A stretch of 64,000 bases of DNA. Origin: Crocinitomicaceae bacterium. Lineage in GTDB: Bacteria; Bacteroidota; Bacteroidia; Flavobacteriales_D; Crocinitomicaceae. Below are positions 1-7,685 of this stretch, piece by piece (the stretch's first letter is position 1; every line of letters starts with the position of its first letter). The notes below the pieces were generated by a model. The model was given only the letters and a program-made list of their open reading frames with translations. It made no database searches and had not been told where the DNA came from. The stretch is from the NCBI GenBank assembly GCA_021325675.1, contig JAJTCM010000002.1, positions 248,001-312,000 of the forward strand, given 5' to 3'. The translations under genes and the position numbers were made by a program.

Positions 1-376
1 TCTTCTCGATAGACTGCACTTTCGGATATTCATCTCCGTTGTAGCCTACCATTTTGGATTTCCCGTTATCGTAAGAAATTTCAATGCCGAAATTGTTTTT
101 GTCCACGCTGAACGTACACGGCTGTTCCGGTAAGTTTTTGAGGATTTCGAGGAGCAATTTGGCCGGCACAGCGATTTTCCCGCCTTCCTTGGAATCGTCC
201 AGGTTCAATTTCGTGCGCATAGTCGTTTCCAGGTCTGAAGCCGAAACAGTCAGCTCATTGTTATCAATCTCGAAAAGGAAATTGTCTAAAATCGGAAGTG
301 TGTTGCTGGTGCTCAACACCCCGCTGATACTTTGTAAATGTCTGGATAAAGTTCCTGAAGAAACGACGAAATTCAT
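1..376 (-). CDS. dnaN: DNA polymerase III beta subunit (sliding clamp), N-terminal part
   Basis: Partial gene running off the left edge; 125 codons are visible from the ATG at 376. The translation begins MNFVVSSGTLSRHLQSISG and continues with NTLPILDNFLFEI and SASDLETTMRT, which are typical of the first domain of the beta clamp. The clamp is a ring-shaped dimer that tethers the replicative polymerase to DNA. It lies 93 bp downstream of the DUF4340 gene on the same strand, so it may be read from the gldF-gldG operon or from a promoter in that gap. The C-terminal two domains are outside the window. Confidence 0.95.
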   Translation of the reverse strand, partial: MNFVVSSGTLSRHLQSISGVLSTSNTLPILDNFLFEIDNNELTVSASDLETTMRTKLNLDDSKEGGKIAVPAKLLLEILKNLPEQPCTFSVDKNNFGIEISYDNGKSKMVGYNGDEYPKVQSIEK

Positions 377-469
377 ATATTTGGTACTATTTTTTAATGT
401 ACAATTTTACTCAAAATAATCCGATTTGAATCGAATTGTTAATAAGTTCAGTCAGCTGTTATTAAGTCC

Positions 470-1501
470 TTACATTTCGACTTCTTCCGGACGCGCCGCA
501 AAATAAATGTGGCCCATGATTAACGGGTTGAACACAAAATACTGGCATTTCACCAACTCACCGCTCGGTAAAACGCACCAGAAACGGTTTGCGTCATAAG
601 ATACGGAATCCCCGAAATCGTTCATTGTTTTGGTGCCGTTTCCTTTGAGACGGTACATTTTGAGTACATCAGACTCCCCGGAAACCTGCTTCACCGTGAG
701 CACACAAAAAGGTTTCGAGCGTTTCAGGCTGTCAACCTGCTTGTCCGTCAGGTCATAATTCACAAATTCGTAGTGAATTTTCTTATAGTTGTTCAGGTAG
801 CGGATAACCATGTTCGTATCCACTGCCGGAAGCGGCCTTCCCTGGTGTTTCACGGTGTAGTTTGTGCCTTCTTTAGCCACGGAAAAACTACGCGACGGAT
901 TATCGTAAAATTTCACGTCTACGTAAGCAATCTGGTCACGCTCAAGGGCAAAAACCTGCGTGCATTTCCATCTCCGTGCATCAGCAAAAAAACGTGGCTC
1001 GATGATCCCGTTAAAGCCTTTGATCTTCATAATAACCGGCAGGTCGCTTTTCTCATCCGGCGTTTCCAGCAGCATGTAAGTGCCGTAGTGGTCCTGGGTA
1101 GAAAAGCCCACATACCAGGTCTTCACCCATTCGCCGTTCTGAAAAATTTCCACTTTGGTGTGGGAGCTCGCCATGCGGTTCGTGATCGTTTTCCGGGAAT
1201 TTTCAGGCACGTAGCCCTTGAACTCCACATTTTTGAACGTTTCGAGCATCGTCAGGATTGGCGCCTGGATGATACAGTTGCCGTCTTTATCCACCCAAAC
1301 ACCGTTTTTACGCACAGCTTCAAATTTATTATTGAAAGCATCCGTAATCATGATCTTATCCACGGAAGCGGTGTCCTCAATACTGAATTCCAGCAGCTCG
1401 GTGTCTGATTTTCCGCTGTTCCGCACGAGGTTCGTAGCCATAAAGGCCAGGAATCCAAGGACAACAATTGCTGCAACTAAAATGATACTTTTCTTTTTCA
1501 T
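470..1501 (-). CDS. DUF4340-type membrane-anchored protein
   Basis: A 343-residue protein with an N-terminal membrane anchor (about residues 5-24) after a lysine-rich start, followed by a long extracytoplasmic region. The region with LPVIMKIKGFNG and PRFFADARRWKCTQVF fits the DUF4340 family, often found beside ABC-2 / GldG-type auxiliary proteins. It starts 11 bp after gldG and is probably cotranscribed with gldF and gldG. No catalytic motif is visible. By position it may be an accessory part of the GldF/GldG complex, but this is inference. The family assignment is from recognition, not a search. Confidence 0.75.
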   Translation of the reverse strand: MKKKSIILVAAIVVLGFLAFMATNLVRNSGKSDTELLEFSIEDTASVDKIMITDAFNNKFEAVRKNGVWVDKDGNCIIQAPILTMLETFKNVEFKGYVPENSRKTITNRMASSHTKVEIFQNGEWVKTWYVGFSTQDHYGTYMLLETPDEKSDLPVIMKIKGFNGIIEPRFFADARRWKCTQVFALERDQIAYVDVKFYDNPSRSFSVAKEGTNYTVKHQGRPLPAVDTNMVIRYLNNYKKIHYEFVNYDLTDKQVDSLKRSKPFCVLTVKQVSGESDVLKMYRLKGNGTKTMNDFGDSVSYDANRFWCVLPSGELVKCQYFVFNPLIMGHIYFAARPEEVEM

Positions 1502-1512
1502 ATCTGATGCGT

Positions 1513-3303
1513 TTAATTTCGGGTGTACCTCCGCCTTCTGAGGAAGAAAATAATAAAGGCAATGATAATGATCGTTAAGCTCGGCACTACCATGTTGACC
1601 ATTTTGTAAAAACCGGCTTCCCGCTTCACTTTTTCCTTATCGATTGCGTGTACGTCGATTTGCTTGCTGCGCAGGTCGAGCACGGAATTGTCGCCCATCA
1701 TGTAGTCCACGAGGTTTTGAAAAAATTCCTGGTTCCCGTAAACCAAAGGCTGCATCCCCTCGATTTTCGCCATGGTTTCGTCAAAGCGCAACCCGTTGAA
1801 AGCCGTCGGCCGGTAGAGCATTTTGCCGTTTTTGCCCGGCATGGAATCGTAGCTGTTTTCAATAAACGTTCCGTTACCGACAACCAGCACCTTTCCTTCT
1901 TTTATACTTTTTTCACTGAATTTTACTTCCGGGTTTTTGGCAAAGGCGTCAACGATCCTGTTTTTGTAATGGGATTCAAAATGTCCTTCCACCAAACCTG
2001 CCAGGCAAAGCTTATTATCTTCATCCTCCGGGTTTTGCGCCAGGATTGGGTTTGGCCCGTAATTCATCGGAAAAGCCAGGCTGATCAGCGGGGCGAGACC
2101 CGTCACGGAAGAATTCGTAGATGACGTCAGGATCGGTGAAGAAACATTGGTAGTGCTGTTGCCTACGAACTGTACTTCAGAAACATAGCGCAGCATCACC
2201 GGATCAAGGTTACGCGCAATCGGGTGGTTGGTTTGTGTAGCCCTCACGTCGAAGAACCAGGGGATCAGCGGCGTTTTGGAAGACGGGATCGCTTTTGGTG
2301 CACAGCGCACGTCGATCACGTAATTATCGTTTACCTTGATGCCGTAATCAAACAGCATTTTATCCAGCTCGAGGTTATAGCGCGTGGTATGCGCAATTCC
2401 CTTCATCGCCAGGGTATCCTTGTTGAGCTCCAGCTTGTCGAGGAAGCACATTAAGCGTCCGCCTTTCATCAGGAACTGGTCGATCAGGTATTTGTCCTTT
2501 TCGGAAAGCGGGCGTGTCGGGCGGGCAATGATCAAGCCTTTTACGCCTTTTAATGCATCCAGGGAATCGTTGAGGTAAATATCTTCTACTTTGTAGTAAG
2601 GCGAAATCAGGGAGCGTACGCGCTGCGTCTGCTGGTAGCTCAATTCTCCGTGTCCCTGCAGGAAAGCGATGCGCTGCTTTTCTTTCTGGGTGCTCCTTCT
2701 GAGCGCGCTGATGAGCATGTATTCCAGGTTGTTGATGGAATTCTGGATTTGCGCATCGAACTGTTCGCCAAGCGTGTAGTATTTTCCTTCAGGCGTGCCC
2801 GGCAGGAACTGGATATGGTTTACGGTGCTCCCGCCATATTCGATCCGTGCGCCCGGCCAAAGCAGCATTTGTGTCTGGGTACCGTCTTTCATGTAAGAAA
2901 GTCCCATCGGCATAATTCCTTTCGCTTTGGCATATAAATCTTCCCACAAAGCCCGCTTGTCCTCTTCTGAGCCTGCGTTCGGGTCAATGAATTCATACTC
3001 AAGGCGATTGCCGGCATATTGCTTAAATTCTTTCAGCTTGTCTTCCACTGCATTGCGGAAGCGTTTCAATTCGGCAGGAAGGTTCCCTTCGAGGTAAATT
3101 TTGAGAGACAAACGGTTATTGTAATCTTCATTTTCCGTCAGGAAGTCAATCGTTCCCTGTGAAAGCGAAAAGCGCTTGTCGGCCGTGGCATCGTAGCGGA
3201 AATAAAGATACGCGCCGATGATATTGACCAAAACAACCGCTGCAATGAAAATCAGCAGGAAAGTCCAGTTATAAACGCCTTTAAATAAGCTCTTTTTTTC
3301 CAT
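1513..3303 (-). CDS. gldG: Gliding motility ABC-type auxiliary protein GldG
   Basis: A 596-residue protein with a transmembrane helix near residues 14-36, a large extracytoplasmic part and a second helix near 567-588 followed by an arginine-rich tail. This architecture and the segments RYDATADKRFSLS and IAFLQGHGEL match GldG of the ABC_transp_aux family. GldG works with the permease GldF and the ATPase GldA in the envelope and is linked to gliding and T9SS in Flavobacteriia. The gene follows gldF by 3 bp. gldA is not in this window. Gliding itself cannot be inferred, since non-gliding relatives keep gldFG. Confidence 0.92.
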   Translation of the reverse strand: MEKKSLFKGVYNWTFLLIFIAAVVLVNIIGAYLYFRYDATADKRFSLSQGTIDFLTENEDYNNRLSLKIYLEGNLPAELKRFRNAVEDKLKEFKQYAGNRLEYEFIDPNAGSEEDKRALWEDLYAKAKGIMPMGLSYMKDGTQTQMLLWPGARIEYGGSTVNHIQFLPGTPEGKYYTLGEQFDAQIQNSINNLEYMLISALRRSTQKEKQRIAFLQGHGELSYQQTQRVRSLISPYYKVEDIYLNDSLDALKGVKGLIIARPTRPLSEKDKYLIDQFLMKGGRLMCFLDKLELNKDTLAMKGIAHTTRYNLELDKMLFDYGIKVNDNYVIDVRCAPKAIPSSKTPLIPWFFDVRATQTNHPIARNLDPVMLRYVSEVQFVGNSTTNVSSPILTSSTNSSVTGLAPLISLAFPMNYGPNPILAQNPEDEDNKLCLAGLVEGHFESHYKNRIVDAFAKNPEVKFSEKSIKEGKVLVVGNGTFIENSYDSMPGKNGKMLYRPTAFNGLRFDETMAKIEGMQPLVYGNQEFFQNLVDYMMGDNSVLDLRSKQIDVHAIDKEKVKREAGFYKMVNMVVPSLTIIIIAFIIFFLRRRRYTRN

Positions 3304-3306
3304 CGG

Positions 3307-4041
3307 TTATTTTTTAAGGGATTTGATCACGGTTAAGGCAGCAAAAATGAAAATGCTGATCACGCTCAGGAAATAAATGATATCGCTGGAATCGATCACG
3401 CCCCGCTTGATGGAATCATAATGGAAGCTGATGCCGCAGTATTTGATGATGTAATCAAAATCGCCCATGAGGTTGAAAGAGCCGAGAAGCGTGAGACCGT
3501 CGTAAAAAATCCAGCAGAAAAACATGGCGATAATGAAGGCCACGATCTGGCTGTTGGTGATGGAAGAAGCAAACAAACCGATGGCTACGAAAACCGAACC
3601 GAGCAAAATCAGCCCGATGTAAGAGGTGATCGTCGCACCGTGGTCGAAAGCTACCGTGTCATCGAGGGCAATGGTCGTCATGGAAATATAAAACACCAAA
3701 GTCGGGACCAGCGCGATAACCACGAGTGTAACCCCGGCCAGGTATTTTGCCAGTAAAATCTGTAAATCCGAAATCGGACGGGTAAAAAGCAGCTCAATGG
3801 TTCCCGTACGCCGCTCTTCGGCAATGGAACGCATGGTAATCGCCGGGATCAGGATCAAAAAAATCAGGGGCGACATGTTGAAAAAGGGGATCAGGTCCGC
3901 CTCCGACCCTTCCAGCAGGTTGGTGTTGTAGGAAATCACCCAGTGAAACAAACCGGAAGTTACCAGGAAGATCAGGATAAATGTATACCCGATCACGGAA
4001 CTTAAAAAACTTCGGATTTCCTTAAAATACAATGCTTTCAT
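3307..4041 (-). CDS. gldF: Gliding motility ABC transporter permease GldF
   Basis: An ABC-2 type permease of 244 residues with about six hydrophobic helices. The motif MRSIAEERRTGTIELLFTRP near residue 70 is characteristic of GldF-like permeases. The start was set at the ATG at 4041 (MKALYFKEIRSFLSS), which matches GldF N-termini; an upstream in-frame ATG at 4074 would add 11 residues and lies within a -7 promoter-like element. It is the first gene of a gldF-gldG-DUF4340 unit followed by dnaN. Confidence 0.92.
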   Translation of the reverse strand: MKALYFKEIRSFLSSVIGYTFILIFLVTSGLFHWVISYNTNLLEGSEADLIPFFNMSPLIFLILIPAITMRSIAEERRTGTIELLFTRPISDLQILLAKYLAGVTLVVIALVPTLVFYISMTTIALDDTVAFDHGATITSYIGLILLGSVFVAIGLFASSITNSQIVAFIIAMFFCWIFYDGLTLLGSFNLMGDFDYIIKYCGISFHYDSIKRGVIDSSDIIYFLSVISIFIFAALTVIKSLKK

Positions 4042-4071
4042 TGCGCGAACTGAATTTCGTTTAAAACTCGC

Positions 4072-4079
4072 CAAAAGTA
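4072..4079 (-). promoter_or_regulatory. Candidate -7 element for gldF
   Basis: On the minus strand this reads TACTTTTG, an exact match to the Bacteroidota -7 consensus TAnnTTTG, and lies about 30 bp before the gldF ATG at 4041. No TTG is seen at the expected -33 distance, so confidence is moderate. It favours 4041 over 4074 as the start. Confidence 0.45.
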
Positions 4080-4458
4080 CAAATAAAATTTGATTGTCAC
4101 CACAGGCCGCGGCTCAAAATTCGGAACTGTTTAGTAAAGCGGCTTAAGGGCTGAGCCTTTGTTGTCTTCCAACTTTTGAAAGGCAATTTTTTCGTTGCCA
4201 GGGAATAAGAGTATTTCTGAACTTACAAACTTTTGAGAATAATTTTAGTTCGGAGGAGCAGTTGTTATCCGTTATAATCTTAGCACGAGATTAGGTAAAG
4301 GATTTAGGCGATTACGATTTTTCAAATTGCTTTTCTTACACAAATCCGGTCTCAGATAAACGTTTATAACCGTCCTGAAAAATTAAAGGCAGTTAAAATT
4401 TTAAAAGCCATCGATGTAATTCGTGACTGCAAAAAACATAATCCGTATTTTTACACCC
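4080..4458. other. Intergenic region between divergent gldF and HAD gene, no gene seen
   Basis: About 380 bp of AT-rich DNA between the two divergent units. I see no open reading frame with coding character, no tRNA-like cloverleaf and no strong terminator. It presumably holds the promoter for the plus-strand HAD gene, but no exact TAnnTTTG was found there; TATTTTTA close to the HAD start is one base off. Confidence 0.5.
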
Positions 4459-5085
4459 ATGATCCACCAGGAAGTTGACGCCATCATTTTTGACCTCGGA
4501 GGGGTAATCCTTCACATCGATTACGATCTGACGAGGGATGCTTTCCGGGAATTGGGGCTTAAATCCTTTGATAAAATTTATTCCAAGGCGCAGCAAAGCG
4601 ATTTATTCGACCTCTTCGAAACGGGTAAAATCTCGGCGCAGCATTTTATCAATAATGTGCTCACCTTTTTGCCGGCGGGAATAACTGCAAATAAAGTGGT
4701 GAACGCCTGGAACAGTATGCTGCTGGAGTTTCCGCCGGAGACGATGGACTTTTTACGTGAGCTGAAAACCCGGAAACGTACCTTTTTACTGAGCAATACC
4801 AACGAAATTCATGTGCAGGCCTTCAAGCGCAAGCTCCGCAGCCAGATCGGCGAAGATTCCCTGGATCCTTTTTTCGAGCAGGTGTATTTTTCAAATGAGC
4901 TCGGGAAACGCAAGCCTTTTGCAGATACCTTTGACTATATTTGCAGACAAAACGGGCTCGTTCCTGAAAAAACATTGTTTATTGACGACAGCATCCAGCA
5001 CATCGAAGGAGCAGCGTCGATCGGTTTACAAACCTATCATTTTCAGACAAACGATTCACTTACGCATTTACTCGCCGGAATATGA
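4459..5085 (+). CDS. HAD superfamily hydrolase, subfamily IA
   Basis: A 208-residue predicted cytoplasmic phosphatase. Motif I is IIFDLGGV with the nucleophile Asp12, motif II is LLSNTN with Ser112, the motif III region has Lys150 and Lys152 in GKRKP, and motif IV is FIDDS with Asp176 and Asp177. An alpha-helical cap lies between motifs I and II. The DLGGV form of motif I is usual for YihX-like sugar phosphatases, but the substrate cannot be read from sequence. The ATG at 4459 was chosen because it places motif I at the usual distance; an upstream GTG at 4423 is less likely. It overlaps the next gene by 4 bp. Confidence 0.85.
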   Translation: MIHQEVDAIIFDLGGVILHIDYDLTRDAFRELGLKSFDKIYSKAQQSDLFDLFETGKISAQHFINNVLTFLPAGITANKVVNAWNSMLLEFPPETMDFLRELKTRKRTFLLSNTNEIHVQAFKRKLRSQIGEDSLDPFFEQVYFSNELGKRKPFADTFDYICRQNGLVPEKTLFIDDSIQHIEGAASIGLQTYHFQTNDSLTHLLAGI

Positions 5086-5384
5086 AACGCTATATTTTGA
5101 CTTTTTTCGCCTGTGCACTTGGAGTTGCCGCGATTTTCTTTTTAATTCCAATCAATCTTTTTGACGGTGAGATCGTCTTTGAAGTCAACGGGGTGGAATT
5201 CACTGAAAAGGCTAAAATAAGCCTGTCTTATTTCATTGGGATCGGCGCAAATGCAGAGCAAACGCAGGACGTAAAGGATTTCTACCTGCTGCCGATGGGA
5301 TACCTGATCGCTTTCCTGATGATTGGCGTTCTTCCGGCAATTATCACCTACCGGATTTATCTCAAGAACAAGCAAAAAGGCTGA
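5082..5384 (+). CDS. Small two-helix membrane protein of unknown function
   Basis: A 100-residue protein whose start codon overlaps the stop of the HAD hydrolase (ATGA), suggesting translational coupling. A hydrophobic segment spans about residues 4-24 and a second about 70-90, with a short polar region between. I do not recognise a family. Its stop codon lies directly against the end of the convergent gene that ends at 5385, so there is no intergenic space and no separate terminator. Confidence 0.6.
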   Translation: MKRYILTFFACALGVAAIFFLIPINLFDGEIVFEVNGVEFTEKAKISLSYFIGIGANAEQTQDVKDFYLLPMGYLIAFLMIGVLPAIITYRIYLKNKQKG

Positions 5385-5723
5385 TTATTTCCTGACAAAC
5401 TCAACCCGTACCAGCACCTGCTGAAATTTCGGGTAGTACGTTCCTGCTTCAAACTGCAATTGGCGCAATTCTTCTTCTGCAATCATTTTCGCCGGACTGG
5501 AAACAAAGCTGTCTTCCTTCACTTCTTCGCGAACGCCCGTAACTTTGCCTTCCCGGTTAACAGCCAGCTCAAAATACTTGATGCCTTTGTATTTTCCCTT
5601 GATCGTAAAAGTGTACGGCGTCACCAGCTTGCGGCCTTCGTCGAGCAACTCGCCGGAGATCAATTGGGCTTGTGAGAATTTCCCCGCAAGCAGGAACATA
5701 AAAAGGACCAGGATTTTTTTCAT
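5385..5723 (-). CDS. Small secreted protein with TonB-C-like fold, last gene of adhesin operon
   Basis: A 112-residue protein with a signal peptide (about residues 1-19, ending SQA). The mature part has ELAVNREGKVTGVREEV and a C-terminal VLVRVEFVRK, resembling the C-terminal domain of energy transducer TonB proteins, but without the membrane anchor and proline-rich arm, so it is not a normal TonB. The start overlaps the stop of the CPBP protease gene by 4 bp. The TonB-C resemblance is by eye and uncertain; a structure prediction would settle it. Confidence 0.6.
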   Translation of the reverse strand: MKKILVLFMFLLAGKFSQAQLISGELLDEGRKLVTPYTFTIKGKYKGIKYFELAVNREGKVTGVREEVKEDSFVSSPAKMIAEEELRQLQFEAGTYYPKFQQVLVRVEFVRK

Positions 5724-6622
5724 CGCTTCGTGTTTTTGGCAAATTTAGCAAATATCAATCCAAAATCCCAGCGAAAAATTTTGGCGTAAAGGAAAAGTAA
5801 AAGTGGGAACAGTACCAGCAAATTCAGCCAGATTTCCGGTGAAACGGACGGGGCGCTGTAATCCTTAAACAAAGCATCCGTCTGGAAAACCTGCCAGTTA
5901 TTCGTCAGGATCAGCGTAGCAAACAGGTTATTAGCCGCATGAAAACCCAGCGAAAGCTCCAGCCCGCGGTCCAGAACCGCCATCAGGGCCAGGAAAATTC
6001 CCGTTCCGAAGTAATACACCAGCACAATTTTGCCTAACAATCCGATTTCCGGGTTGCCCAGGTGCATCAGCCCAAAAAGCAGCGAGGTCAGCAGGATCGG
6101 CAGCCATGTGTTCGCTGAAGGAAAAGCATATTTAAACAGGTAGCCCCGGAAAAAAATTTCTTCGAAAGCCGTTTGCAAAGTCACCAAAACAAGCGAAAAA
6201 GCCAGCAGAGGCCAAAAAGAGGACGAATAATTCCAGCGCAGCTGATTTTCCTGCAGCAGCTCAAATAATAAAAAAACAAAAAGTACCAGCAGCCAGATAA
6301 AAAAGCTCAGGAGAGCACGTTTCCAGCGAAAAAAACCAGCTGATGTGATCATGGAAAGCGGCTTTTCGCGGTGCACAAAACGCACGCAAAGCAGCAAAGT
6401 AATTAACGTAAAAGCAAAAGGCAGCAATTGCAGGAAGAAAAAAAGATTTTTCCCGTAATAGCTCACCAAATCTGCTGTTTTGAACGTTTCTTCCCCGCTG
6501 GCTGATAAATAGATCAATCCTGGCACGGAAGAGCTCACCATGAGCGCCAGGGCAGAGAAAAGAACCGTTAAAAGTACCGGAACGAATTGATTTTTACCGG
6601 CAGCATGTTGTTCTGGCATCAA
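5720..6622 (-). CDS. CPBP family intramembrane metalloprotease
   Basis: A 300-residue polytopic membrane protein with about eight hydrophobic helices. The hallmark of the CPBP/Rce1 family is present: EEIFFRG with Glu154, Glu155 and Arg159, followed by the histidine motifs FGLMHLG and GFHAANN, which would form the metal site within the membrane. It overlaps both neighbours by 4 bp, between a PorP/SprF gene and a small secreted protein gene, which is an unusual place for this family. A role in processing or protecting the exported adhesin is possible but only inferred from the operon. Confidence 0.85.
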   Translation of the reverse strand: MMPEQHAAGKNQFVPVLLTVLFSALALMVSSSVPGLIYLSASGEETFKTADLVSYYGKNLFFFLQLLPFAFTLITLLLCVRFVHREKPLSMITSAGFFRWKRALLSFFIWLLVLFVFLLFELLQENQLRWNYSSSFWPLLAFSLVLVTLQTAFEEIFFRGYLFKYAFPSANTWLPILLTSLLFGLMHLGNPEIGLLGKIVLVYYFGTGIFLALMAVLDRGLELSLGFHAANNLFATLILTNNWQVFQTDALFKDYSAPSVSPEIWLNLLVLFPLLLFLYAKIFRWDFGLIFAKFAKNTKR

Positions 6623-7683
6623 TCAAATCCTTTAAAATCTTCCGGGCATTTGTATTTTTCACGCAAACGCTTCTGGTTCCTCATTTTGCGGAACATCACC
6701 CGGTCATCATAATCGATGATCAGACTGATTTCATGCGTCCCGATGGAAGACGTCCGCAAACGGGACATCGTCATATCGAAACTATAGGCAATGCGGTATG
6801 TTGTCTGGCGTTTCGGTGATAAATGCACGCCGGTCGTTACGATAAAAGAATCGTATTTTTTCGGAAGAAGCATATAATTCTGGTTCCTGAACCAAAAACC
6901 GGCAAAAAACGGCTTGTTGATCACGTTGAGACCCACCGTAAACGTTTCAAATTTGTTCTGACGTTCGTACACGACACCCGGTGCAAAAATGATTTTCCCA
7001 ATCAGGAAATTCATATTTCCGTGCGCAATCGATTTGATCGGCAAACGCTCCTGGTCTCCCAGGAAAGCATCCTTAGGAGTCGTCAGGTGATGAAACCCTG
7101 CACCGAAAGTCCCGGTAACCTTGCTGTAAAACCGGCGTCTCTTTTTCTGGCGGTTATTGAATTTCAAGGCCAGGCCCGTTCCGAAATCCGCATAAGAAAC
7201 CGATGAAAAGTTTGGCGTCCCGAAATTGGATTGGCGCACAACCCCGTGTACCTCATCCAGCTGATCGGAAAACACAAGCTTGCTCCAGTCAACGTATTTA
7301 TTGACAAAACCAGCGGAAAAACCGAGCTGCAAAAGGAAATTCTTCGATTCGATCGGGCGGTACATGTACTGGAAATTCGCTCCGCTCGTACGCAGGCTTC
7401 CTTCGCCCGCAACATCCGTATAAGCCTGTACCCCCAGACCGATTTTATTCACCGCTTCCGCCTCAAAGGAAACCGTGAGCGTATTGAATTTGCTTGGGAT
7501 TGGCGTCCAAAGGTTCCGCGTATTGGTGCGAAAGGTAAAGCCATTCCCGATAGCAACCATGCCCGGGTTATAATAAGTCGGATTATTATAAAACATCGAA
7601 AAATTCGGATCCTGCCCGAAAAGTAGTTTCGGAGTCCCCATCACAAGGCAAAGCGCTAAAATAAAAGTATAACGTTTTTCCAT
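6619..7683 (-). CDS. PorP/SprF family type IX secretion outer-membrane protein
   Basis: A 354-residue predicted outer-membrane beta-barrel. It has a signal peptide (about residues 1-23) followed by the family signature DPNFSMFYNNPTYYNPG, and later strands such as FGTGLALKFN. Proteins of this family work with T9SS cargo that carries type B C-terminal domains, as SprF does for SprB. The gene starts 3 bp after the stop of the giant adhesin, so it is very likely the dedicated partner of that protein. Confidence 0.92.
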   Translation of the reverse strand: MEKRYTFILALCLVMGTPKLLFGQDPNFSMFYNNPTYYNPGMVAIGNGFTFRTNTRNLWTPIPSKFNTLTVSFEAEAVNKIGLGVQAYTDVAGEGSLRTSGANFQYMYRPIESKNFLLQLGFSAGFVNKYVDWSKLVFSDQLDEVHGVVRQSNFGTPNFSSVSYADFGTGLALKFNNRQKKRRRFYSKVTGTFGAGFHHLTTPKDAFLGDQERLPIKSIAHGNMNFLIGKIIFAPGVVYERQNKFETFTVGLNVINKPFFAGFWFRNQNYMLLPKKYDSFIVTTGVHLSPKRQTTYRIAYSFDMTMSRLRTSSIGTHEISLIIDYDDRVMFRKMRNQKRLREKYKCPEDFKGFD

Positions 7684-7685
7684 AA

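Noticed and set aside
84-419. Plus-strand open frame of 111 codons
   Set aside because: It lies antisense to the dnaN start, which has clear clamp-protein sequence on the minus strand.
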